The position numbers and the translations under genes were made by a program. Below the pieces are notes generated by a model. That model searched no databases and was not told where the DNA came from. It saw only the letters and a list, made by a program, of their open reading frames with translations. Below, piece by piece: positions 36,871-47,209 of a DNA stretch of 64,000 nt; the stretch's first letter is position 1, and each line of letters opens with the position of its first letter. This stretch comes from Azophilus sp965247035 (GTDB lineage: Bacteria; Pseudomonadota; Gammaproteobacteria; Pseudomonadales; Azotimanducaceae): positions 868,001-932,000 of the forward strand of contig CBDFGJ010000003.1 of NCBI GenBank assembly GCA_965247035.1. Reading direction: 5' to 3'.

Positions 36871-39800
36871 AACCAGGACAACGCGTCCGAATAAAATCCT
36901 CCCCTGACAGAATTGGAGTGCTTACAGGCGTTGTTCAAGTTATTGGTGGCAAGAATCGTTGGATGGTGGACTTTTCAGGCCACCAACAGCGGTTACCAGA
37001 AAAAAATCTTGAGCTAATCGACGAGTTCGAGACTATAGAAACCCTTCTGGATTCGGGCAATTACGGGGAAGCCAAAAATCTACGGAGTGCGATCACCCAC
37101 GCCAGATTAACAGGGCGATTGGCTGATGTGATCTACAGCATGGAGGCTACTAACACTGAGTTCTATGCCTATCAATTCAAGCCAGTCCTAAACTTTCTAG
37201 AATCTCCTAATAATGGCATCCTTATCGCTGATGAAGTTGGCTTGGGTAAAACCATTGAAGCTGGCTTGATCTGGACTGAGCTGAGAGCCCGTGAGGACGC
37301 CAAAAGATTGCTGATTCTTTGCCCAGCCGTACTGCGCCAGAAATGGGCTTTTGAAATGAGCCATCGTTTTGGAATTCGAGCTGAAGTCTGTGACGCGGCT
37401 GATGTGCTGAACCGGCTTCAAGACACATCAAGAGCAGCCGAGTCCTTTGCATTAATAGCATCTATCCAAGGAATTAGACCAACAAAAGACTGGGAAGACG
37501 ATGAAAAGGTTCAGACAAACTCGGCAAAGTTGGCGCGATTTATTCGGAATGAATCAGCAACTGGTGAGCTCTTTGATTGCGTTATTATTGATGAAGCGCA
37601 CTATATGCGGAACCCGGAGAGCCAGACTCATAAGCTCGGCCAATTGATAAGACCCGCAACAAAAAATATTGTTCTGCTTTCCGCCACCCCTATCCAGCTA
37701 AAAAGTGATGACCTCTATCACCTGCTCAATATCATCGATAATGAGAACTTTGAATACAAACGCGCATTTGATGATGTGCTGACTGCCAACCAGCCGATTA
37801 TGGCATTTGCTGGAATGTTGCGGGCGGGTCAGTGTGCCCAAGAGGAGTTGCTGGAAAAAGTTGAAAACTGTTTGGCTCGCCCACTGCTTAGCTCTAACCG
37901 ACAGTTACTCGAAATAAAAAACAACCCTCCCGAACCTCAGAGACTGAATAATATTGAGTATAGAATCCGTCTAGCTAATCGTATTGAGCGAATTAATTTA
38001 CTGGGCAATGTTATCAACCGCACTAGAAAACGTGATGTCAAAGAACAGAGAGTTGTGCGCCTACCTCAAGCCCCGCAGATAGAAATGAATGACATTGAGC
38101 GTTTATTCTATGAGGCTGTAACAGAACGAGTGCGTCAATACTGCGCGCGCTATGATTTTTTTGAAGGCTTTTTGCTAACGATCCCACAGCGTCAAATGTG
38201 TAGTTCAATGCCCGCATCTATTAGGGCTTGGCAAGGAAAATTGGAGCTCTTTGATGATGAGATTATTAGTGACACAGTGGGTGATGATGTTGAGAGCGAA
38301 AGCTTTGACCGGGAAATAAAAACGGGGAGTAAGTCTGGCCCTCTCATCAGCGAACTTGCTCTACTCGCCTCCGAAATCGGCGACTATGAAAAGCTGAAAG
38401 CTAATGACAGCAAGTATCAAACACTGCTGAAAAACCTCAGGGATTATTGGAAAATCAATAATGGCAGCAAGGTGATTCTCTTCTCTTTCTATCGTGAAAC
38501 CCTGAAATATCTACAAGAGCGCCTAGCAGAAGACGGCGTTAAATCTGCTCTCATAATGGGTGGAATGGGTGATGAAAAAGAGAATATTATTGAGGGCTTT
38601 AGAGAAAATAATGCCATTGATATTCTTCTAACATCTGAAGTATTGGGTGAAGGTGTTGATTTGCAGTTCGCATCAACACTTATCAACTACGATTTACCTT
38701 GGAATCCGATGAGAGTCGAGCAGCGCATTGGCCGCATTGATCGGATTGGACAAAAGAAAGACCGGGTACTAATCTGGAATTTTTTCTATAAAGACACGCT
38801 TGATGACAGAATCTATAACAGGCTATTTATGCGGCTTGATATATTCAAGCAAGCATTGGGCGACTTGGAGGCAATGCTAGGACAAAAGATTCGAAATTTG
38901 ACGTATCAACTATTAACCCATGATCTGACTGAAGAAGAAGAAAAAGAGAGAATTGAGCAAACTGCATCAGCGATAGCCAATGAGAAACAAAATCAGGAAG
39001 AGCTGGAATCCGAGGCTGCTGGGTTGGCAGCGCATGGAGACCATGTGTTGAATAAAATATCGGCTGCGAAAGAAATGCGTCGTTTCATAGATGGCGATAA
39101 TCTATGGATATATGTGAGGGACTTCCTGAAAAGGAAATATCGCGGTTCCAATCTAGTAGAAAAAAAACACAATCCTCCCGAAGTTGAGATTGATCTGTCC
39201 ATGACAGGTAAGACTGATTTAAAGCACTTTATCGAAACTACCAATGAAGTATCAAAAACCAGTCTGTCATCAAATATTGGTGGTAAGCCTGTGCAGTGCA
39301 TGTTCTATAACAATATCGACTTGGCAAGCCGGAAATACGAAGTGATAAACCAATACCATCCACTGGTGAGATTCGCTGCCAGCAACACTGATACTGAAGA
39401 TTTTCACCAAGTTGTCGCAATAAATCTAGACAAGACCGCAACTGATAATGCAAAGCCAGGTGTCTATATGGTGCTAGCCAAACGCTGGAGTACATCAGGA
39501 GCTAAAACTACTGAGAATTTGGTCTATCGGGCAGTGAATATTAACACTAGTAAAATGATGGATGATGTCTTCGCAGAAAAACTAACAATGGCGGCAGTAT
39601 CTGATGGTCAAGATTGGCTAACAGTACACTCAACAATTGATAGGGATAAAGCCATCAATAGTTACCATGCTTTGGAACAGGCTCTAGATGAGCAGTTCGA
39701 TGAGTACTGTGAACAGATGAAGCTAGAGAACGAAGATCGAATTGATTTTTCAATTGCTACTCTTAATGGGCAGATGGATCGACAGATAGCTTCAAAGAGG

Positions 39801-39974
39801 GAAGCTATATATAATCTTCAACTTAAAGGCAATGTAAAGATGATTAATCTTTTTGAGGCCCAAATCCGCAGAATTGAAGACAACCGAAAAAGACGCACTC
39901 ACGAATACAATCAACACCGCAATATCAATAATGAACCACGGGATGTGATCCTAGGAGTTATTTGTGTCGAATAA
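36867..39974 (+). CDS. SNF2-family (RapA-like) helicase, defence-island candidate
   Basis: 1035 residues. A short N-terminal SH3/Tudor-like part (about 1-50, GQRVRIKSSPDRIGVLTGVV) as in RapA is followed by a two-lobed SF2 motor: motif I ADEVGLGKTIEAG (121-133), DEAH box at 242-245, LLSATPIQ (271-278) and motif VI QRIGRIDRIGQKK near 620. The C-terminal 350 residues are helical and unassigned. It should translocate on DNA or remodel protein-DNA complexes. The gene overlaps the next one by 11 nt. Both are visibly more AT-rich than the flanks, which points to horizontal transfer. The ATG has only a weak GGATCC-type site upstream. Confidence 0.88.
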   Translation: MKPGQRVRIKSSPDRIGVLTGVVQVIGGKNRWMVDFSGHQQRLPEKNLELIDEFETIETLLDSGNYGEAKNLRSAITHARLTGRLADVIYSMEATNTEFYAYQFKPVLNFLESPNNGILIADEVGLGKTIEAGLIWTELRAREDAKRLLILCPAVLRQKWAFEMSHRFGIRAEVCDAADVLNRLQDTSRAAESFALIASIQGIRPTKDWEDDEKVQTNSAKLARFIRNESATGELFDCVIIDEAHYMRNPESQTHKLGQLIRPATKNIVLLSATPIQLKSDDLYHLLNIIDNENFEYKRAFDDVLTANQPIMAFAGMLRAGQCAQEELLEKVENCLARPLLSSNRQLLEIKNNPPEPQRLNNIEYRIRLANRIERINLLGNVINRTRKRDVKEQRVVRLPQAPQIEMNDIERLFYEAVTERVRQYCARYDFFEGFLLTIPQRQMCSSMPASIRAWQGKLELFDDEIISDTVGDDVESESFDREIKTGSKSGPLISELALLASEIGDYEKLKANDSKYQTLLKNLRDYWKINNGSKVILFSFYRETLKYLQERLAEDGVKSALIMGGMGDEKENIIEGFRENNAIDILLTSEVLGEGVDLQFASTLINYDLPWNPMRVEQRIGRIDRIGQKKDRVLIWNFFYKDTLDDRIYNRLFMRLDIFKQALGDLEAMLGQKIRNLTYQLLTHDLTEEEEKERIEQTASAIANEKQNQEELESEAAGLAAHGDHVLNKISAAKEMRRFIDGDNLWIYVRDFLKRKYRGSNLVEKKHNPPEVEIDLSMTGKTDLKHFIETTNEVSKTSLSSNIGGKPVQCMFYNNIDLASRKYEVINQYHPLVRFAASNTDTEDFHQVVAINLDKTATDNAKPGVYMVLAKRWSTSGAKTTENLVYRAVNINTSKMMDDVFAEKLTMAAVSDGQDWLTVHSTIDRDKAINSYHALEQALDEQFDEYCEQMKLENEDRIDFSIATLNGQMDRQIASKREAIYNLQLKGNVKMINLFEAQIRRIEDNRKRRTHEYNQHRNINNEPRDVILGVICVE

Positions 39975-41706
39975 GGGAGGCAGCAAGAAAACCATCTTCC
40001 AAGAGAAGCTGGAAACTCTAGGCTTGAACCCCTCTAAAAATTTTTCTAGAGAAAATAAGAAACATATTCCCGTTAAAAACAAGCCAAAGACGACTGGCTC
40101 AAAACCTAGATCACCAGAAAGAAAATCTCATCCCAGTCAAACAGATAAGCCGAAGCGGTGGTATTCGAAGCAAAAAATTGATAATGACTACCAAATAAGG
40201 AGCCGCAGAAGAACTAAAGATAAACCCAAATCAGCCAAAACCACTCTTCAGAAAAAGAATGCTTTGAAAAAGACGGTAAGGCTTGATGACTTTGATCGTT
40301 ATTCATATATTGGGTTGACCAATAGAAGTACCCTAAATGCTCTCCTGCTTGCTCAAGAGAAAATAGCCTCACTTACTGGAGATTTAACTGCCTCATTCCG
40401 AACCCAAGCATTTGAGGTTCACGGAAAGGAGACTGAGCTAGTTCTAGGCTTCGACTTTGGAACTGCTAATACAAAGATTGTTGTTCAGGAGCAAGGTTCC
40501 GGTAATGCCTGGGCAATACCATTCGCCAATAACTCACAAAACCCTTACCTTCTACCATCCTGCGTTTACTTTGATGGCCAGAGTTACAAGCTATCTGGCA
40601 AGAAGGCCGATAAGAGCGGTAATCTCAAGCTTCCATTGATTATGGGGAATTATGATAGCGGCGACCTAGTAGGGATAACAGCATTTATCGCATTGGTGAT
40701 AAGGCAGTCTCGGGAATGGTTCTTGGTAAATGCTGCAGAATCATTTCATCAATTCACATTTGAGTGGTTTTATCATCTGGGTTTACCCGCTGCAAATAAT
40801 GACAACAAACCACTTGTTAGTGTTTACAATAAAGTTTTGCTTGCGGCATTGAAGCTATCAATTGAACCAGAGAAAAAAATATCTAATAATATGCTGCTCA
40901 ATTGTCTTGAAAGCATAAACCAAACTGCTACTGAAAATGACCCGCTGTCATATTCCATTGGGGTTCACCCTGAAATACAGGCTCAACTTGAGGGCTATGT
41001 GAGATCCGATAAATGGGATGCACGTAAGATCAAATTCATGATGGTCGATGTTGGAGGTGGTACGGTTGATGCGTCAATCTTAAATATCACACACACAAAA
41101 CAAGGGGATACCCAATTCAACTGTCTGAAGTCAAAAGTGGACTTACTGGGAACCACAATACTTCATTGCAAACGACTTGGCTGGATAAAAGACAGCGCCG
41201 CCAGATCAGAAATCGACCAATCCAATCTCATCCAGGCTGTTATGAGAGCTGAGGGCAATATTGAGAACATCAATATATATCCAGCTTCAGTTGAAGAGTA
41301 TGTCGATCACTCGGAATGGCCTGCACATTTTTCCATCGATACAGTTTTGTATCATGAGTTCTACGAGTTGAATAAACGAATAATCAACGAGGTTAAGAAC
41401 CACATTGATACTGAAAGGGCTCAGTGGAACCATTTGCAGTTCATCTTTTGTGGGGGTGGGTCACTGCACCCAATCTATGAGAAAATCACTCATTGGAGTA
41501 AGCTGGATGTTATTTCTTTATCTAAGCCAAGTAAGCTGATTGCGGAATCATTAGCTGAACAAGAATATCATCGACTTTTAGTCGCCTATGGACTCTCATT
41601 TAGCGATCAAGGAACATTTGTAAATGCTTCTCAAATTGAGCCCATGAAGTCAAAGCAGGAAAACACAGAACCATCTTGGCGATCAAATTACATTGATCAG
41701 CCCTAG
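39964..41706 (+). CDS. Hsp70/actin-fold ATPase partner of the SNF2 helicase
   Basis: 580 residues from GTG 39964; AGGAG sits 7 nt before it within the helicase gene, and GTG lies inside the last codons of the helicase, so translation is coupled. Residues 1-105 are Lys/Arg/Ser rich and probably disordered, suited to nucleic-acid binding. The rest is an Hsp70-like nucleotide-binding domain: phosphate-1 loop LGFDFGTANTKIVV (about 160), phosphate-2 VDVGGGTVDASIL (about 360) and adenosine motif FIFCGGGSLHP (about 493). No substrate-binding domain of DnaK follows. I cannot name the family. With SNF2 it forms a two-gene unit likely to sense or process foreign DNA or stalled complexes; that role is inferred. 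Confidence 0.82.
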   Translation: MSNKGGSKKTIFQEKLETLGLNPSKNFSRENKKHIPVKNKPKTTGSKPRSPERKSHPSQTDKPKRWYSKQKIDNDYQIRSRRRTKDKPKSAKTTLQKKNALKKTVRLDDFDRYSYIGLTNRSTLNALLLAQEKIASLTGDLTASFRTQAFEVHGKETELVLGFDFGTANTKIVVQEQGSGNAWAIPFANNSQNPYLLPSCVYFDGQSYKLSGKKADKSGNLKLPLIMGNYDSGDLVGITAFIALVIRQSREWFLVNAAESFHQFTFEWFYHLGLPAANNDNKPLVSVYNKVLLAALKLSIEPEKKISNNMLLNCLESINQTATENDPLSYSIGVHPEIQAQLEGYVRSDKWDARKIKFMMVDVGGGTVDASILNITHTKQGDTQFNCLKSKVDLLGTTILHCKRLGWIKDSAARSEIDQSNLIQAVMRAEGNIENINIYPASVEEYVDHSEWPAHFSIDTVLYHEFYELNKRIINEVKNHIDTERAQWNHLQFIFCGGGSLHPIYEKITHWSKLDVISLSKPSKLIAESLAEQEYHRLLVAYGLSFSDQGTFVNASQIEPMKSKQENTEPSWRSNYIDQP

Positions 41707-41776
41707 GATACAGCCTCAGCATATAAACAAAGTATTATTGGCATCAAGCCCCACCAACAGTTCCATCGGGCTATGG

Positions 41777-42100
41777 TCAAATCTGGTGTATGGACGATTC
41801 GGGTCTCTGTCGTTGATCAGGTTCTATCCGTTCGCCATCTTTGAATGGCACTCCCTTGATAACCTCGGCCAGTAATTTGTAGCCTCTCAACCGGCGCCAT
41901 TTCTTCTGGGCCGTTGTTATTAACCTGAACGCTATAGCCGGCGTTGTTTTCCGATTACCGCAGTGCTTCGTTCCTGTCGTGTGTAATCGCACAGTTGCAA
42001 ACACTGACTCTATGGGGTTTGTCGTGCGGATGTGGATCCAGTGCTCGGCTGGGAAATCGTAAAACGCCGGCAGCTGATCTTTATCTTTTCCCAGGCATTC
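41777..42100 (-). pseudogene. IS256-family transposase, C-terminal fragment
   Basis: Reads LPAFYDFPAEHWIHIRTTNP, IESVFATVRLHT, KKWRRLRGYKLLAEVIKG and FKDGE, the C-terminal signature of IS256 (mutator) transposases with the last catalytic Glu in NPIES. The first two thirds are missing; sequence departs from the family upstream of about 42100. It separates the SNF2-Hsp70 pair from the restriction operon. Confidence 0.8.
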
Positions 42101-42294
42101 CATGGTGTTAAACGTCAACTGCTTTGGCTGGCTGGCGTCAGTTGGAATGGCCGGTTCATTGGCTTACTTTACATCAGCCTCAGGGGCTGCGTTATTTCTC
42201 TTCTGTGCGGTTTTTCTGTGAAAGCCCTCTCCCCCCTCTGTCAGGATAGTTGCACTCCCGCCTTGCGGGGTTCTAATAATCTGAGAGGGTGTAA

Positions 42295-42392
42295 ATGAGG
42301 ACAACAATGGGATATTCCCCGGAGAGAAAAGAGGCTGTCTTGAAGAAGATGCTGCCACCCAATCGTCAGTCGATTGCGGCACTGGCAAACGC
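42295..42392 (+). pseudogene. Transposase orfA start fragment
   Basis: MRTTMGYSPERKEAVLKKML, then PPNRQSIAAL, resembles the first 30 residues of a helix-turn-helix IS transposase subunit. Right after it, the opposite strand carries the truncated restriction helicase. The upstream bases (42130-42294) show no other gene and probably belong to the same element's end. Confidence 0.45.
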
Positions 42393-43562
42393 CCAGTTTC
42401 ACGTAGTCGGCGTATCTCTCGGAAAATTTGCTGCTCGTTTGTTCTGTCATCTTGTTGCGGCTGGCCCTATCGGGAATCACCGGATGCTTCACCACATTTT
42501 GCGCAATGGCCTCCACCAGTGAATAGTCCACCACCGTCTGCACGAAGATCGCGCCGTTGTTGTGCTTTGGTGTTGCGCTGGTGTCCACCTGCAACGCAAG
42601 CCCGCCGCCTTTCTGCTTCAGCCGGTTGTGAATATCCTGAATGGACTCGAACCAGGCCATACGGAAATCGTGTATATGATGTGCTTCGTCGTTCAGCACC
42701 ACCAACTCATCAATATCGCGGACGATCATGCCTAGGTCCACCTTGGAATCGGTCGTCGCGCCGGCAGGTCGCTTGCCCAAAAAATAATCCATGGTGTTTT
42801 CGTCATCCGGCGATGGCGGAATGTCGTCGCCGGAATACACGCGGTGAATGTTGGTCAGAAAGAGATTGCCGGTGGCGCCAACCGCCCGAACGTCGTCCTG
42901 CACATGCACCCTGAGTTGAAATCGTCCCGCCAGTTGCGCCCATCGTAGCCATCGTCCGGCAGCACCGGATCGGCATAAAAAATACGCAGGCCATCAAAAT
43001 TCTTTTTCAACCGGTCCAGCACGATGATGTTGGGAGCGATGATCAGAAAGTTGTGCGCAAGGCCCGAGTCCGGCTCATAGCGTTTATGAAAATAACACCA
43101 TGCCAGGACGAGGCTCATTACCTTGGTCTTGCCGCTACCGGTGGCCATCTTGATGACAAAGCGCAGCCAGTCTTCGTCAAACAGTCCGGCGGAAACCGCA
43201 CCGGAAGAATCAAGGCGTATCAAGTCATATTTGCCTTTGACGCCATTGCCTCCGGCGACTTCATAGAGATACACAATGGTTTCAATCGCCTCCCGTTGCG
43301 CGAAGTAATAACGAAATTCCCGCGCTACCACGTCTGCCCCTGCCAGCAGGTGCTCTTCCCGAAACCACCAGTGCAACAGGCTGCGACTGGTGTTGGTCGC
43401 GCCCCGGTAATCTTTAGCGCGCCACTCTTTCACCTGCTCGCGCAATTTCGCCACCAGCGGCGGCAACTTCTCCATGCGCGAATCCGGCTCGCCCGGCATC
43501 CAGCGTGCGTCGGGGGGCAATATTACATACGGAGAATGGGGGGAATCTGGATGGAGAGCCAT
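42392..43562 (-). pseudogene. Type III-like restriction (Res) helicase, frameshifted and truncated
   Basis: About 390 codons of a DEAD/DEAH restriction subunit. Walker A IKMATGSGKTKVMSLVL, LIIAPNIIVLDRLKKNF, a frameshift in a T-run near 42918 after NWRDDF, then VHVQDDVRAVGATGNLFLTN, the DEAH box VVLNDEAHHIHD and VDTSATPKHNNGAIF. Sequence stops at ERYADYVKLGV, where an IS orfA fragment begins. The second helicase lobe and the nuclease domain are gone. The ATG overlaps the protease stop (TAATG), making it the fourth gene of the operon. It would have cut DNA in a type III-like system. Confidence 0.82.
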
Positions 43563-46204
43563 TACTGGTCTCCCCCGAATACTCTGACGCCTACCTGGAC
43601 ACCAATCATGTCGCGAATTTGCTGATAGACCGGAATACCAACTCCTTCAGCCACTTCAAGCGTTACAGCCAGGCCATAGGGGATAGGGTCGTCCAAATGC
43701 TCGGTCGCATCAGCAGTACATTTGACATGCAACAGGATGTGGCCATTACCTCCATATTTTGATACTTCTTCTTTACTTTCCAGAATTTCGTGCTGCACCG
43801 TACCGCGCATGACCTGATTATGGTCTGAATCTATTCTTTTCAGTTTCAGAGGCAGATTGTCCCATTTTTCGGCAGGGCCAAAAGAAAGCTTGGCCTCCCG
43901 AAAATTACGATGGGCCGGATTGATCGGAGAAAACCAGGCCAGTGTAACCACCATACGGCGCCATTCTTTGCTTTCAGACAAACCCGGCGGCAGAGGTAAG
44001 CGATATTCGTGAATCACATTTCCTTCAATTTCACCACATCCCAAGACCGTGCCACGCTGTTCGGTACAGGCCAGAACACGTTCGATATTTACCGAGCCAT
44101 AGCCGATATATCGCGCAAGAACTTCTTTAAATCGGCGCGAGTTTGTTGGATTTTTCAGTGTATCTGTAATGGCCTTCTTAGCATGATCATCATGCCGTGC
44201 ACCATGCACCAGCAGAGTTTTTATGAGCACCGCTATTAGGTTGTCTGGAATTTGTTCACTGTATTCTATCTGCAATTTCTCCAGTATCTCGTATATTCTG
44301 GCTCCGCTTCGCGTTGCCAATGCGGTGGCATTGCTGGTGCCCCGGGTATAGACCGTTTGTGATAGATCTCCTTGTACCGCACTGTCCCATGCGACTTATT
44401 GCCCAGGCCTGTCACGTCCTTGAGCAAGCATAAATTTTTGATCGCCATCCAAAGGCGGAGTTTTATAAAGTTGCCGGCCGCCGGGAAACAGAATTTCGGG
44501 TTTGACTGAACGCCGAAAGCCGTGCCCAAAACGGGAAATGGGGCTAAACAGTGAACTATTCGGCAACAAATCCGTGCGTTGCCCTGGTATGTCGGCGCCA
44601 GATTCGTCTGTATGCAAGGCACCGACGGTCAGCGCGTTCAGGGATTCTGCAGGCGAAAGAAGACGTCTTTTGGATAATTGCTGCGCAATACGTTTTAATG
44701 TCTGCGCAACCTTTTCCTCATCAGGCAAAGCGGCGAAGCCAACGTTTGAGACGCCGATATCTATATCTTCCAAGAAGTTCCCCGCGCTCACACAGAACAG
44801 CACTCGATACTTCCAGGACAACCAGTCGAGCAACTTGGCCCATGGGCTGGGCGTGTGAATAAATGGACGTTCCCTGTCGCCAAGCGACAGGTTAATGATT
44901 TTAACGCCAGGTGCTTGCGGCTCCGTGTTTCCTTCTCCAGCGAACATACGTCGCACGGCACGTTCTATGCGGTCCTCAGGAAAAACATCATCGGGAAAAT
45001 GTTCTTCACTTCTCCCAAAACCTCTTGCAGTAACGTCCGACTGCATCACCGGCCGATGATACACTTGCTTCGCCAGGGGAATGGATTGCCTGTTCGGTTG
45101 TTCCCCATGGATCACCAGCGAGGCCATTGTTGTGCCGTGTTTTCTTTCGCCCGGCTGGTATGTAGCCGCCAGGTTATCCGGATCGTCGAACAACAGGCGA
45201 TCCTTCAGCGCATCATGTTGAATATTGGGAACGCCATCCAGAATCGCCACCACTGGAGGCAATTCGGGTGCTCCCTCCGGGAATTCCTCCGCGACACCAG
45301 CCTCGTCCTCAAAAGCTGCCACACTCTGTCCTGTCGGGCGGAAGTACATCACACCCGGAAATTTGAATAGTCGGATGTCAATTTCAGTGGGGGATGAATC
45401 CATCTGATTGACCAGAGTGCGTATTTGGTCGCATGGTACTTTGGCTTTGACCGCGTGAAAGGCGATGTCCGACATGTCAATAAATGGACCAAGGGTTTCC
45501 CCGTCAATTTCTTTCAATAACTCTACAACAGCGTTTTCGGACTGTTGTCGTTTCTCGCGACTCTGTCGATAGAACAATTCGATCTGAAAGCAAATTTTCT
45601 GATCCGGTGTTATCGGGTCAAGCATGTCGCGCCATAGGCCAATCATTCCGGTTTCGCGCAGGGTTTCCTTTGTTCCCCAGCGGCGGATCTTTCTGGTGTG
45701 GGCAAAGACGTCGCGCCACTTGGTTTTTCCAGGCGGTAATGTTTCCCCGCGCTCCCACAGTTTCCATAAATTCAACAACGCTATCAGTCCCGTCTCATTG
45801 CTGAGGGACAAGAAGAGTCGGCCTTGCAAAGGTTTATCGGTTCTTTCTCCTTCTCCTTGATTATTTTCCTCAAAAAAATCTTCATCCGGCTCAATGTCTT
45901 CAATGTCCCACTCTCCGAGCCATTCCAGCCCATCGGTATGGTCAACAGCGCGCTTGAAGTCTTCAACACGTCCGGCAATTTCTATGACCAGCACCGTCTC
46001 CGGCTCCAGCCCGGCTACTGCGCTACTGACGCTGGCCTTGTAGCGGGCAAAATCTTGTTCCAAATCTGCCAATTGTCCGGTAAGGCGCTCGATTTGTCTC
46101 TCATGTGCAGGCAGGTGAGGTTGGCTTGGTGGAAAGCCCCTACCTCTTGGTGGGGGAATTGTACGCGCCTGTGGGAAAACCAGAAGAGGGAGGTGTTCCG
46201 CCAT
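43562..46204 (-). pseudogene. Subtilisin-like (S8) protease with one in-frame stop
   Basis: An 880-codon frame with one TAA at 44396-44398 (codon 603). The N-terminal about 280 residues include a short coiled coil (ERQIERLTGQLADLEQDF) and no signal peptide, so it is cytoplasmic. Catalytic Asp in VVAILDGVPNIQHDAL, His in RKHGTTMASLVIHGE, oxyanion Asn in LFCVSAGNF, and nucleophile Ser624 in TRGTSNATALATRSG, which lies after the stop. A C-terminal beta-rich domain follows. The protease is thus cut 20 residues before its Ser. It is 3 nt downstream of the AAA ATPase; such ATPase-subtilase pairs recur near defence genes, and here the pair sits inside a type III restriction operon. Confidence 0.85.
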
Positions 46205-46207
46205 GAA

Positions 46208-47209
46208 TTATTTCCCGTCATCCCGATTGATCGAGACAGGCTTCAGTCGATCTCGCCATTGCTTCAGCTTGAGTCGTGTTATGGATTGCGCGTTGTCCGT
46301 TTTTCGGTCAAGCACCGCTCGCCGAACGATGCCGATACAAAATTCCTCCACTTCTGCGAAATTCAGGCCTGCCATATGCTTTGCCAGAGTTTCCGGTGCA
46401 TAGCCAAATTGAATTCGGCAACGCTGACCAATGGATTCGATATGTTGGGTCAGTTGTTTGCGACTTGGCATGGGCAATTCGATACGCAATTGGAAACGCC
46501 GCCATACCGCCCTGTCGAGCAACTCCGGATGGTTGCTGGCGGCTACTACCACAACATAATCCGGCAAATCATCAATTTGCAGAAGCAGTGAACTCACCAC
46601 GCGCTTGATTTCACCCGTTTCGTTGGTGTCACCGCGCTCTTTGCCAAGTGTCTCGAATTCATCAAAAAATAGAACACACCGCTGTGTTCTCGCGTAGTCG
46701 AGCACATGCTTCAAACGCCCGGATGTTTCACCCAGGTAGCTACCCACCAGGGTTTCATAGCGAACAACCACCAAGGGGTACATCAACTCGAAAGCCAGAG
46801 CCTCGGCCAGGCTCGTCTTGCCGTTGCCAGGGGGACCCGCGAACAGAATCCGGTTGCGGGCACGAAGATTATGAGCATGCAACAATTCGCCGCGATGCTG
46901 TTCTTCCGCCACCTCCTTGATTTGATCCCGAATTGTGGGCGGCAAAACAAGGCTGTCCAGCATGCGCTCGGGGGTAATTTCGTAGATCAAATCCTTATGC
47001 TGCCCATTATTTCCGTTTTGCCTGGGTGCAAGGTTATGTCCTATCCGATGTGTGCCGGGCTGTAATGCCTTGGTCAGGCGAGCCGCCAATATTTGATGCC
47101 CCTTGCCCTTCTCTTCCTGTATCAAGGCTTCAGCAAGTTTGCGAAATGCCAATTGGTCGTCGTTACTGACACTCTTGAGCATTTCCACCAGTAAATCTGC
47201 CTGTGCCAT
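46208..47209 (-). CDS. AAA-family ATPase paired with the S8 protease
   Basis: 333 residues. Walker A ILFAGPPGNGKTSLAEALAF (about 119-138), Walker B CVLFFDEFETLGKERGD, sensor 1 VVVAASNHPELLDRAVWRRF with an Arg-finger-like RR, and a small C-terminal lid. It resembles single-domain AAA proteins of the FtsH/VPS4 type that act on proteins. Its ATG overlaps the methyltransferase stop (TAATG), and the protease starts 3 nt after its own stop. A protein-remodelling or sensor partner of the protease is the natural reading. The gene itself looks intact. Confidence 0.88.
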   Translation of the reverse strand: MAQADLLVEMLKSVSNDDQLAFRKLAEALIQEEKGKGHQILAARLTKALQPGTHRIGHNLAPRQNGNNGQHKDLIYEITPERMLDSLVLPPTIRDQIKEVAEEQHRGELLHAHNLRARNRILFAGPPGNGKTSLAEALAFELMYPLVVVRYETLVGSYLGETSGRLKHVLDYARTQRCVLFFDEFETLGKERGDTNETGEIKRVVSSLLLQIDDLPDYVVVVAASNHPELLDRAVWRRFQLRIELPMPSRKQLTQHIESIGQRCRIQFGYAPETLAKHMAGLNFAEVEEFCIGIVRRAVLDRKTDNAQSITRLKLKQWRDRLKPVSINRDDGK

